Assembly (NCBI RefSeq): GCF_012931685.1
Contig: NZ_JABANC010000004.1
Span: forward strand, 62,001-126,000
Direction of reading: 5' to 3'
Origin: Hanstruepera ponticola
GTDB taxonomy: Bacteria; Bacteroidota; Bacteroidia; Flavobacteriales; Flavobacteriaceae
DNA: 64,000 nucleotides
Position numbers and translations under genes: made by a program. How positions within the stretch are numbered: the first letter of the stretch is position 1; each line of letters begins with the position of its first letter. Of the stretch, positions 1 through 6,711 are shown piece by piece. The notes under the pieces were generated by a model that was given only the letters and a program-made list of their open reading frames with translations, was not told the DNA's origin and searched no databases.

Positions 1-1
1 G

Positions 2-322
2 CATTTAGAAATTGGTTTAGGACCTGTTGTCGCCTATGCGCCTGCTGTTCAGCAAAAACTACGTGATCTGATAACTGATACGGCTGAAGACAAGAAGATA
101 CCTTTCCAAAGATCGGCTCTATCACGTGCCACAGGAACAGATACCGATGCCTTTGCTTATAGTAATGGTGGTGTTGCTTCGGCTTTAATATCGTTGCCAT
201 TACGCTATATGCATACAACGGTTGAGATGGTTCATAAAGATGATGTGGAAAACGTTATCCGCTTGATTTATGAAACCTTGTTGAAGATTAAAGATGGTGA
301 AACGTTTTCGTATTTCAAATAA
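2..322 (+). CDS. M42 family metallopeptidase, C-terminal part (cut by window start)
   Basis: Only the last 106 codons are present; the gene starts before the window. The readable part contains TGTDTDAFAYSNGG followed by ISLPLRYMHTTVEM and a C-terminal helix, the usual end of M42 (glutamyl/deblocking) aminopeptidases, which trim N-terminal residues from peptides in the cytoplasm. The His in the RYMHT segment is expected to be a metal ligand in this family. A perfect hairpin terminator follows 3 bases after the stop. Family assignment is fairly secure; substrate specificity cannot be read. Confidence 0.8.
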   Translation, partial: HLEIGLGPVVAYAPAVQQKLRDLITDTAEDKKIPFQRSALSRATGTDTDAFAYSNGGVASALISLPLRYMHTTVEMVHKDDVENVIRLIYETLLKIKDGETFSYFK

Positions 323-325
323 CAT

Positions 326-348
326 AAAGCCTCTACAAGAGGCTTTTT
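326..348 (+). terminator. Rho-independent terminator of the M42 peptidase gene
   Basis: A 9-bp perfect stem (AAAGCCTCT / AGAGGCTTT, loop ACA) followed by Ts. It ends only 5 bases before the ATG of the next gene, which leaves no space for a separate promoter between them. Confidence 0.85.
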
Positions 349-353
349 AATTT

Positions 354-905
354 ATGGATGAATTAATTGACATTGTTGACGCACTTGGAAAGCCAACAGG
401 ACAATCTGCTTTAAAATCAGCTATTCACAAGCAGGGTTACTATCATAATACTGCACACGTATGGTTTTACACCAAACATGGTGGTATATTATTGGCTCAA
501 CGTGCCGCTACGAAAGCTATTTGCCCCTTGCTTTGGGATGTTTCTGTCGCTGGACATGTAGATGCTGGTGAAACTATTGAAGAAGCAGCAATAAGAGAAA
601 CCAAAGAAGAAATAGGATTAACTATTAATGAGTCTGATTTGAAGAGAATAGGTGTTTTCCCATGTTTTCAAACATATGATAATGGTATCATAGATAATGA
701 ATTTCACTATACATTCATCGCTTTATTAAACGATCCTATCGCATCACTAACGCCTCAACCTGGTGAAGTTGAAGCGCTAAAACTTGTTTCAATTACTACA
801 TTTAAGTCATTATTTGAGGATAGTGAGAATACTAATCATTTTGTAGCAAGTAATCGGTCCTATTATCTATCGGTTTTAGATTCCATTCAAAAACAATTAT
901 TATAA
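354..905 (+). CDS. Nudix hydrolase
   Basis: 183 aa. A complete Nudix box runs from G67 to L89 (GX5EX7REXXEEXGL: G67, E73, R81, E82, E85, E86), so the protein should hydrolyse a nucleoside diphosphate linked to another group, using Mg2+, in the cytoplasm. The N-terminal half (DELIDIVD..G, then HNTAHVWFYT and LLAQRA) resembles the isopentenyl-diphosphate-isomerase-like Nudix branch, but true Idi catalytic residues cannot be confirmed, so the substrate is open. The start at 354 is the only good ATG; a terminator hairpin sits directly upstream, so expression may depend on read-through or on a promoter inside the preceding gene. Confidence 0.85.
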   Translation: MDELIDIVDALGKPTGQSALKSAIHKQGYYHNTAHVWFYTKHGGILLAQRAATKAICPLLWDVSVAGHVDAGETIEEAAIRETKEEIGLTINESDLKRIGVFPCFQTYDNGIIDNEFHYTFIALLNDPIASLTPQPGEVEALKLVSITTFKSLFEDSENTNHFVASNRSYYLSVLDSIQKQLL

Positions 906-932
906 CATTACTTTTTTAATTAATTTCCATTT

Positions 933-1604
933 ATGGATTTAGCTTTACTTTCAATAGCGCCAGTCATCATCATTATTTTATATGTTTACTTGAAGGACAA
1001 ATATGATAAAGAGCCTAAACTCTTACTATTTTTTTGCTTTTTATTTGGTGCCTTTGTGAGTATTTTTATCACAACCTTATTATACATCCTCTTCGATTAT
1101 ATTATCATTCCAGAAGAAAATAATATTGTTGAACAATTTATAAAGGCCTTCTTCATTGTTGGCTTTACCGAAGAATTCAGCAAGTACATTATTGTACGTT
1201 ACTATGCGCAAACACGTGAAGCTTTTAATGAACCCTATGATGGTATTATTTATGCCGTAATGGTTTCTATGGGATTTGCTGCCACTGAAAACATTTTTTA
1301 TGTTATGGCTGGTGGTTATGAAGTCGCTTTATTAAGAGCAGTAACTGCAGTTCCAGCCCACGCTACATTTGCCATACTAATGGGTTATTATATGGGAAAG
1401 GCCAAATTTTCCAAAAATAGGATGCAATTGAATTTAATAGGCTTACTTCTTGCCATTATTTTCCATGGTGCTTATGATTTCTTCTTGTTTATAGATTTTA
1501 TACCAGGTGTTTGGATTGGCGCCTTTGTTTCGCTAGCCTTTGGCATAGTGCTATCAAGAAATGCCATAAAAAGCCATCAAAACAACTCCCATTTCAAAGC
1601 TTAA
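933..1604 (+). CDS. PrsW family intramembrane metalloprotease
   Basis: 223 aa, about seven hydrophobic segments. Conserved PrsW-type motifs are visible: EE at 80-81 (TEEFSKY), EN at 119-120, H143 (PAHATF) and FHGAYD at 177-182, which in this family line a membrane-embedded zinc active site. In Bacillus, PrsW cleaves an anti-sigma factor; the target here is unknown. It follows the Nudix gene by 27 bases and may share its transcript. Family call is good; role is inferred only from the family. Confidence 0.8.
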   Translation: MDLALLSIAPVIIIILYVYLKDKYDKEPKLLLFFCFLFGAFVSIFITTLLYILFDYIIIPEENNIVEQFIKAFFIVGFTEEFSKYIIVRYYAQTREAFNEPYDGIIYAVMVSMGFAATENIFYVMAGGYEVALLRAVTAVPAHATFAILMGYYMGKAKFSKNRMQLNLIGLLLAIIFHGAYDFFLFIDFIPGVWIGAFVSLAFGIVLSRNAIKSHQNNSHFKA

Positions 1605-1639
1605 TAATTATTATCTTTACATCTCAAAAAAATAATTTC

Positions 1640-2122
1640 ATGACAAACTATAAAGCATCTGTAAACAATACAGATCATTTTGAAATTTCCGAAGAAACCA
1701 TTCATAAGTTAGATGCCGTAGCTACTTCAAAAAACACCTATCATGTTTTAGAAAATAACAGCTCATACAAAGCAGAAATATTGAATGCAAACTTCAACAA
1801 TAAAACCTATGAAGTTAAAGTCAATAATACAGTTTACAATGTTGAAATAAGTGATTTTTTAGATCAGCTTATTAAAGACATGGGCTTTGAAATTGGTGCT
1901 ACAAAACATGTAAATGACATTAAAGCGCCTATGCCTGGATTGATTTTAGACATCAACATACATGTAGGACAAGAAGTAAAAGAAGACGACACGCTCTTAA
2001 TCCTTGAAGCTATGAAAATGGAAAACGTACTAACATCACCTCGTGATGGTGTTATAAAAACCATATCTGTAGCAAAAGGCGATGCTGTTGATAAAAACCA
2101 ACTGTTAATTGAATTTGAGTAA
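1640..2122 (+). CDS. Biotin carboxyl carrier protein of an acyl-CoA carboxylase
   Basis: 160 aa. The C-terminal 70 residues are a biotinyl domain (KAPMPGLI..., EAMKMEN) with the biotin-accepting lysine at K126; the N-terminal part is a BT-like linker. It carries CO2 as carboxybiotin between the carboxylase encoded at 2319 and the carboxyltransferase at 4459. The open frame extends upstream to 1511 into the PrsW gene, but the ATG at 1640 gives the expected domain start (MTNYKA) and avoids overlap. The same acetyl/propionyl-CoA carboxylase cluster occurs in many Flavobacteriaceae. Confidence 0.85.
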   Translation: MTNYKASVNNTDHFEISEETIHKLDAVATSKNTYHVLENNSSYKAEILNANFNNKTYEVKVNNTVYNVEISDFLDQLIKDMGFEIGATKHVNDIKAPMPGLILDINIHVGQEVKEDDTLLILEAMKMENVLTSPRDGVIKTISVAKGDAVDKNQLLIEFE

Positions 2123-2318
2123 TTGTTAAGACAAAAGACTGAAAGAGTCAAGAACCAAGACATTTTTACAATTGAATCTTTATTCTTTTATTCAGAGCCT
2201 TAAAAAAAATGACAAAGTAAATCTCTAATAGGGTGACACAAAAAATTTATAAAACACAAAACCAAGAAATCTTTGTTCTTACAGCAAAGCAGTCTTTGTT
2301 CTTTATTCTAAAGAAAAT
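2123..2318. other. Spacer between biotin carrier and biotin carboxylase genes with short CTTTGTTCTT-type repeats
   Basis: 196 gene-free bases. An 11-base direct repeat, TCTTTGTTCTT, occurs at 2270-2280 and 2293-2303, and a related sequence on the other strand (GTCTTGGTTCTTGAC) covers about 2145-2160. No clear promoter or terminator hairpin is visible. The repeats look like low-complexity, slippage-grown sequence. Confidence 0.45.
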
Positions 2319-3785
2319 ATGAAAAAAATACTAGTAGCAAACCGAGGCGAAATTGCCATTCGTGTGATGCGAACTGCCAAAAAAATGGGTATTAAAACGG
2401 TTGCCGTTTACTCTACTATAGACCGAAATGCACCCCATGTAAAATATGCCGATGAAGCTGTTTTAATTGGAGAAGCACCTTCTAATCAATCGTACCTATT
2501 AGGTGATAAAATTATACAAGTTGCTAAAGACCTGAACGTAGATGCCATTCATCCTGGTTATGGATTTCTATCTGAAAACGCTGACTTTGCCGAATTATGC
2601 GAAGCCAACAACATTACGTTTATAGGACCAAAAAGCAAAGCCATAAAAATTATGGGAAGTAAGCTTGCAGCAAAAGATGCTGTAAAAGCTTATGATATTC
2701 CAATGGTTCCCGGAACCGATGAAGCCATTACAGATATTGCCGAAGCCAAAGACATTGCCAAAGGCATTGGGTTTCCTATCTTAATAAAAGCCTCTGCTGG
2801 TGGTGGTGGAAAAGGCATGCGTATTGTTGAAAAAGAAGCCGATTTTGAATCGCAAATGAATCGTGCTATTAGTGAAGCCGTTAATGCTTTTGGTGATGGT
2901 TCCGTATTTATTGAGAAATACGTAGCATCGCCACGTCATATTGAAATTCAAGTGATGGCAGATACGCATGGCAACGTGATTCATTTATTTGAGCGCGAAT
3001 GTAGTATTCAACGTCGTCATCAAAAAGTAGTTGAAGAAGCGCCTTCGTCTGTATTAACGCCAGAGTTACGTGCTAAAATGGGTGAAGCTGCAGTCAAAGT
3101 GGCAAAAGCCTGCGATTATATTGGTGCAGGAACGGTTGAGTTTTTATTAGATGAAAACCACAACTTCTATTTCTTGGAAATGAATACGCGTTTGCAAGTA
3201 GAACATCCTGTTACCGAATTAATCACAAAAACCGATTTGGTTGAGTTGCAGATTCGTGTGGCTCGTGGTGAAGTATTGGCCATTAAACAAGACGATTTAA
3301 GCATTCACGGTCACGCTTTGGAGTTACGTGTTTATGCCGAAGATCCGCTAAACGATTTCTTACCAAGTGTTGGTCATTTAGATGTGTATCAATTGCCTAT
3401 TGGTGAAAACATTCGTGTGGATAACGGTTTTGAAGAAGGTATGGATATCCCAATTTATTACGATCCCATGCTTTCAAAATTAATCACCTACGGAAACACA
3501 CGTGATGAAGCCATTCAATTGATGATAAAAGCGATAGAAAATTATCAAATTGAAGGTATTCAAACCACGCTCCCATTTGGTACGTTTGTTTGTGAGCATG
3601 ACGCCTTCCGTTCAGGAAATTTTGACACACATTTTGTTAAAAAACATTACTCTCCTGAAGCCATTAAAGCCAAACAAGAAGCCGAAGCTAACATTGCTGC
3701 ACTTATTGCTGTAAAACAGTATCTGGAAGACCAAAACGTATTACGAACTTGTCATTCCGCACTTGATGCGGAATCCACAAAATAA
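2319..3785 (+). CDS. accC: Biotin carboxylase subunit of acyl-CoA (acetyl/propionyl) carboxylase
   Basis: 488 aa. ATP-grasp enzyme that carboxylates the biotin carried by the protein encoded at 1640, using ATP and bicarbonate. The N-terminal pre-ATP-grasp fold (ILVANRGEIAIRV), the glycine-rich ATP loop GGGGKGMR at 161-168, the FIEKY and EMNTRLQVEHPVTE motifs and the C-terminal biotin-carboxylase domain are all present. Odd feature: the last 11 codons (residues 478-488, CHSALDAESTK, 3750-3782) and the region of the stop are supplied by a genomic hairpin repeat rather than by conserved family sequence, so the native tail has been replaced or extended by repeat insertion. The core enzyme looks complete. 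Confidence 0.92.
   Translation: MKKILVANRGEIAIRVMRTAKKMGIKTVAVYSTIDRNAPHVKYADEAVLIGEAPSNQSYLLGDKIIQVAKDLNVDAIHPGYGFLSENADFAELCEANNITFIGPKSKAIKIMGSKLAAKDAVKAYDIPMVPGTDEAITDIAEAKDIAKGIGFPILIKASAGGGGKGMRIVEKEADFESQMNRAISEAVNAFGDGSVFIEKYVASPRHIEIQVMADTHGNVIHLFERECSIQRRHQKVVEEAPSSVLTPELRAKMGEAAVKVAKACDYIGAGTVEFLLDENHNFYFLEMNTRLQVEHPVTELITKTDLVELQIRVARGEVLAIKQDDLSIHGHALELRVYAEDPLNDFLPSVGHLDVYQLPIGENIRVDNGFEEGMDIPIYYDPMLSKLITYGNTRDEAIQLMIKAIENYQIEGIQTTLPFGTFVCEHDAFRSGNFDTHFVKKHYSPEAIKAKQEAEANIAALIAVKQYLEDQNVLRTCHSALDAESTK
3750..3778 (+). repeat. Hairpin repeat R1 (forward), overlapping the end of accC
   Basis: Perfect 8-bp stem ATTCCGCA (3754-3761) / TGCGGAAT (3767-3774), loop CTTGA, preceded by TGTC and followed by CCAC. 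Same sequence as R6 at 4367. It encodes residues 478-487 of the biotin carboxylase in frame. Confidence 0.9.
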
Positions 3786-3790
3786 ACACA

Positions 3791-3824
3791 GTGGATCCTG
3801 CGTCGGAGCGCAGGATGACAAAAA
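3791..3824 (-). repeat. Hairpin repeat R2 (reverse orientation)
   Basis: Perfect stem ATCCTGCG (3795-3802) / CGCAGGAT (3809-3816), loop TCGGAG, preceded by GTGG and followed by GACAAAA. It is the opposite orientation of R1, so R1+R2 form a head-to-head doublet of about 75 bp. R7 at 4409 is nearly identical (one loop base differs). Confidence 0.9.
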
Positions 3825-3836
3825 AACAACAATACT

Positions 3837-3884
3837 GTCATTCCGCACAGAGCCTGTACCAAACTTGATTTGATAATGCGGAAT
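3837..3884 (+). repeat. Hairpin repeat R3 (forward, long loop)
   Basis: Same arms as R1 (ATTCCGCA at 3840-3847, TGCGGAAT at 3877-3884) and the same TGTC lead, but with a 29-base loop that ends near ACTTGAT; it looks like an R1 unit with an internal insertion. Confidence 0.75.
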
Positions 3885-3934
3885 ACATATAAAATAACTA
3901 ATAGTGAAACATTTTCAAAAAACACGCCAACTTT

Positions 3935-3963
3935 TGTCATTCCGTGCTACGACACGGAATCCA
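3935..3963 (+). repeat. Hairpin repeat R4 (forward)
   Basis: Stem ATTCCGTG (3939-3946) / CACGGAAT (3953-3960), loop CTACGA, with the same TGTC...CC borders. The stem sequence differs from R1 but both arms changed together, so pairing is kept (compensatory change). Confidence 0.8.
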
Positions 3964-3989
3964 TAAATAATTCATTTAAATATTTCAAA

Positions 3990-4292
3990 ATGAAAGGAAA
4001 TTATTACCAATTTTATGTTTACATATTAACAAATAAAAAGAACGGAACACTTTACATTGGTATGACAAATGATTTAGAACGAAGAGTATTTGAGCACAAA
4101 GCAAAACTTATTGAAGGTTTTACTAAAAATTATGGATTAGACAAATTAGTGTACTTTGAACAATTTCAATATGTAAATGATGCAATAAAAAGAGAAAAGC
4201 AATTAAAAAATTGGAATAGACAATGGAAGATTGACCTAATTGAAGCTGAAAATAAAAACTGGAATGATTTAGCAGAAGATTGGATATATTAA
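3990..4292 (+). CDS. GIY-YIG domain endonuclease, single-domain type
   Basis: 100 aa. Contains the GIY-YIG fold essentials: YVYIL at 9-13 (Y9, Y11), LYIG at 21-24, Arg 31/32, H36 and the metal-binding Glu 69 in AIKREKQLKNW. Proteins of this size and sequence are usually called UPF0213/YhbQ-like or UvrC N-terminal-like; they are expected to nick or cut DNA. I chose the ATG at 3990 (MKGNYYQFYVYIL) because the longer frame from 3870 begins inside hairpin R3 and adds non-conserved sequence. The gene sits between two carboxylase genes and is bracketed by seven hairpin repeats, so it is likely an insertion with its own transmission history. Nuclease family is clear; biological role is not. Confidence 0.85.
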   Translation: MKGNYYQFYVYILTNKKNGTLYIGMTNDLERRVFEHKAKLIEGFTKNYGLDKLVYFEQFQYVNDAIKREKQLKNWNRQWKIDLIEAENKNWNDLAEDWIY

Positions 4293-4323
4293 GTGGATCC
4301 TGAATCAAGTTCAGGATGACAAA
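4292..4323 (-). repeat. Hairpin repeat R5 (reverse)
   Basis: Stem ATCCTGAA (4297-4304) / TTCAGGAT (4310-4317), loop TCAAG, borders GTGG...GACAAA. It begins at the stop codon of the GIY-YIG gene and may also act as its terminator. Confidence 0.85.
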
Positions 4324-4366
4324 GAAAATGATACAGGTACAACGAAATAAAATTAGAACAATTACT

Positions 4367-4394
4367 TGTCATTCCGCACTTGATGCGGAATCCT
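4367..4394 (+). repeat. Hairpin repeat R6 (forward)
   Basis: Stem ATTCCGCA (4371-4378) / TGCGGAAT (4384-4391), loop CTTGA; the same core as R1, 617 bp further on. After the stem the frame equivalent to that of accC would read TCC TAG, that is, a stop. Confidence 0.9.
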
Positions 4395-4408
4395 AGAAAA
4401 ATCAACGT

Positions 4409-4440
4409 AGTGGATCCTGCGTCGTAGCGCAGGATGACAA
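4409..4440 (-). repeat. Hairpin repeat R7 (reverse)
   Basis: Stem ATCCTGCG (4414-4421) / CGCAGGAT (4428-4435), loop TCGTAG, borders GTGG...GACAA. Together with R6 it repeats the R1+R2 doublet, giving two direct copies of a ~75-bp doublet around the GIY-YIG gene. Confidence 0.9.
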
Positions 4441-4458
4441 AATAAAAACATACATGCT

Positions 4459-6000
4459 ATGCAAGACAAAATAAAAGACTTAAACGAAAAACTAGCCCAA
4501 GCCTATTTAGGTGGAGGCGAAAAACGTATAGAAAAACAACATGCAAATAAAAAACTTACCGCTCGCGAACGTATACAATATGTGCTAGATGAAGGCTCGT
4601 TTGAAGAAATTGGTGCTTTAGTCACGCACCGCACGAAGGACTTTGGCATGGACAAACAACAGTTTTATGGCGATGGTGTTGTAACGGGTTATGGTACTAT
4701 TGATGGCCGTTTAGTATATATCTTCGCACAAGATTTTACGGTTTTTGGTGGTTCGCTTTCAGAAACTCACGCCGAAAAGATTTGCAAGATTATGGACCTT
4801 GCTGTAAAAGTTGGAGCACCATTAATTGGGTTGAATGATTCTGGTGGCGCACGTATTCAAGAAGGTGTGCGCTCTCTTGGTGGTTATGCTGATATTTTTT
4901 ACAGAAACGTACAAGCTTCAGGTGTTATTCCGCAGTTATCTGCCATTATGGGACCTTGTGCTGGTGGTGCTGTATATTCTCCTGCCATGACCGATTTTAC
5001 CCTTATGGTTGAAAATACCAGTTATATGTTTGTAACTGGACCAAATGTTGTAAAAACGGTGACTAATGAAGAAGTTACTAGCGAGGAACTTGGTGGTGCT
5101 TCTACCCATGCTACCAAATCTGGTGTTGCGCATAAAACGGCATCAAATGATGTAGAATGTTTAGAAGACATTAAAAAACTATTGAGCTATTTACCACAAA
5201 ATAACCAAGAAAAGCCAAAAGCTTTACCGTTTGAATTAGGTGATGAATTACGAGAGGAATTATCTGACATTGTTCCTGATAATGCCAACAAGCCTTACGA
5301 TATGCACGAGGTTATTTCTGGTATTATCGACGAAGATTCATTTTACGAGATTCATAAAGACCATGCCGAAAATATTATTGTCGGTTTTGCTAGACTAGGC
5401 GGAAAATCCATTGGTATTGTTGCCAATCAACCCATGTTTTTAGCTGGTGTATTAGATGTAAACAGTTCTAAAAAAGCAGCGCGTTTTGTGCGCTTTTGTG
5501 ACGCTTTCAATATTCCGTTGTTAACTTTAGAAGATGTTCCTGGATTCTTACCTGGAACCGACCAAGAATGGAATGGTATAATTGTTCATGGTGCTAAATT
5601 ATTGTATGCCTTTAGTGAAGCCACTGTACCAAGAATAACGGTTATCACCCGAAAAGCGTATGGTGGTGCTTATGATGTGATGAACTCAAAACACATTGGT
5701 TCTGATATGAACTTTGCCTGGCCAAGTGCTGAAATTGCCGTGATGGGTGCCAAAGGTGCTGCGGAAATCATCTTTAGAAAAGAAATTAAAGAAGCTGATG
5801 ACCCAGAAGCAAAGTGGAAAGAAAAGGAAGCCGAATATGCTGAAAAGTTTGCTAATCCTTACAGCGCAACAGAACGTGGTTTTATTGATGAAGTCATTTT
5901 ACCCAAAGATACACGTCGTAAGCTGATAAAAGCCTTTGCAATGTTGGAAGATAAAGAGGTAAACAGACCCAAACGCAAGCATGGTAATATTCCACTGTAA
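4459..6000 (+). CDS. Acyl-CoA carboxylase carboxyltransferase (beta) subunit
   Basis: 513 aa, the usual length for propionyl/acetyl-CoA carboxyltransferases. It transfers CO2 from biotin to the acyl-CoA. Visible: the N-terminal crotonase-like half with [14 protein letters not shown] and [13 protein letters not shown] (oxyanion holes), and the C-terminal half with DVPGFLPGT and [13 protein letters not shown]. It belongs with the biotin carrier (1640) and biotin carboxylase (2319); the repeat/GIY-YIG insertion separates it by 673 bases from accC, so either the transcript runs through seven hairpins or this gene has its own promoter. The start [12 protein letters not shown] is typical of the family. 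Confidence 0.92.
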   Translation: MQDKIKDLNEKLAQAYLGGGEKRIEKQHANKKLTARERIQYVLDEGSFEEIGALVTHRTKDFGMDKQQFYGDGVVTGYGTIDGRLVYIFAQDFTVFGGSLSETHAEKICKIMDLAVKVGAPLIGLNDSGGARIQEGVRSLGGYADIFYRNVQASGVIPQLSAIMGPCAGGAVYSPAMTDFTLMVENTSYMFVTGPNVVKTVTNEEVTSEELGGASTHATKSGVAHKTASNDVECLEDIKKLLSYLPQNNQEKPKALPFELGDELREELSDIVPDNANKPYDMHEVISGIIDEDSFYEIHKDHAENIIVGFARLGGKSIGIVANQPMFLAGVLDVNSSKKAARFVRFCDAFNIPLLTLEDVPGFLPGTDQEWNGIIVHGAKLLYAFSEATVPRITVITRKAYGGAYDVMNSKHIGSDMNFAWPSAEIAVMGAKGAAEIIFRKEIKEADDPEAKWKEKEAEYAEKFANPYSATERGFIDEVILPKDTRRKLIKAFAMLEDKEVNRPKRKHGNIPL

Positions 6001-6038
6001 TTTAGTATCTTTAAAAATCTAATTAATCTATAAACAAC

Positions 6039-6596
6039 ATGAAAAAACTAATCCTTTTAAGCTTGGGCTTATTGTTAAGCTTTACAGCTTTTTCACAAAC
6101 CCCAGAAGAAATGAAAGCCTGGCAAGAAAACATGACGCCAGGAGAAAACCACAAATGGTTAGCCTCGATGAATGGTGATTGGGATGCCACTGTAACTATG
6201 TGGATGGATCCGTCACAACCACCAAACATATCAACAGCTACTACTAAAAATGATATGATAATGGGCGGTTTATATCAACGTTCACAACATTCAGGAAACA
6301 TGATGGGCATGCCATTTATGGGTGAGAGTATCACTGGTTATGATAATGCCAAAAAAGAATTCATTGCCACATGGATAGATAATTTTGGAAGCAGCATTAT
6401 GCTTTTGAAAGGGCAGCTAGATAAAGATACATTGACTTTGCGTGGCTCTATGTTGGATCCTGCTAGTGGTAAGGATATGCAAGTTAAGGAAGTACTTACC
6501 AAACTTTCTGAAGACTCTCATAAATTTGAAATGTTTATGGTAGTTGACGGCAAGGATATTAAAAACATGGAAATTAATTATACCAGAAAAAAATAA
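6039..6596 (+). CDS. Secreted DUF1579 family protein
   Basis: 185 aa. Signal peptide at 1-20 (hydrophobic stretch ending AFSQ), then a DUF1579-type domain of beta strands: GDWDATVTMW, MGGLYQRSQHSGNMMGMPFMGESITGYDN, and a C-terminal region. Methionine-rich around residues 95-105. The function of this family is not known; the leader indicates export to the periplasm. A terminator follows. Confidence 0.75.
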   Translation: MKKLILLSLGLLLSFTAFSQTPEEMKAWQENMTPGENHKWLASMNGDWDATVTMWMDPSQPPNISTATTKNDMIMGGLYQRSQHSGNMMGMPFMGESITGYDNAKKEFIATWIDNFGSSIMLLKGQLDKDTLTLRGSMLDPASGKDMQVKEVLTKLSEDSHKFEMFMVVDGKDIKNMEINYTRKK

Positions 6597-6616
6597 TACT
6601 CTAATTTTCAACTATT

Positions 6617-6648
6617 AAACGCCTTAATCACGAATTAGGGCGTTTTTA
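6617..6648 (+). terminator. Rho-independent terminator
   Basis: Inverted repeat AAACGCC...GGCGTTT with an additional TTAAT/ATTAG pairing inside, followed by a T run. Ends the DUF1579 transcript. Confidence 0.75.
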
Positions 6649-6674
6649 TTTTTAAGAATCCTTTAATATTTTAC

Positions 6675-6707
6675 TTGGTGAGATTACAATTGAAGGGAGT
6701 ACCTTTG
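6675..6707 (+). promoter_or_regulatory. Bacteroidota-type promoter for the MFS gene, predicted leaderless
   Basis: TTG at 6675-6677, 22-base spacer, TACCTTTG at 6700-6707, a full match to the TAnnTTTG -7 element. The ATG of the MFS gene starts at 6712, so transcription is predicted to begin at or within a few bases of the start codon. Confidence 0.65.
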
Positions 6708-6711
6708 TGCC

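Noticed and set aside
1511-1639. Longer N terminus of the biotin carrier protein
   Set aside because: The extension overlaps the PrsW gene in another frame and has no family resemblance.
3870-3989. Longer N terminus of the GIY-YIG protein
   Set aside because: It starts inside hairpin R3 and runs through R4; the conserved domain begins at MKGNYYQFYVYIL (3990).
3750-4440. CRISPR array
   Set aside because: The repeats alternate in orientation, have unequal spacing, are hairpins with changing stems, and there is no cas gene.
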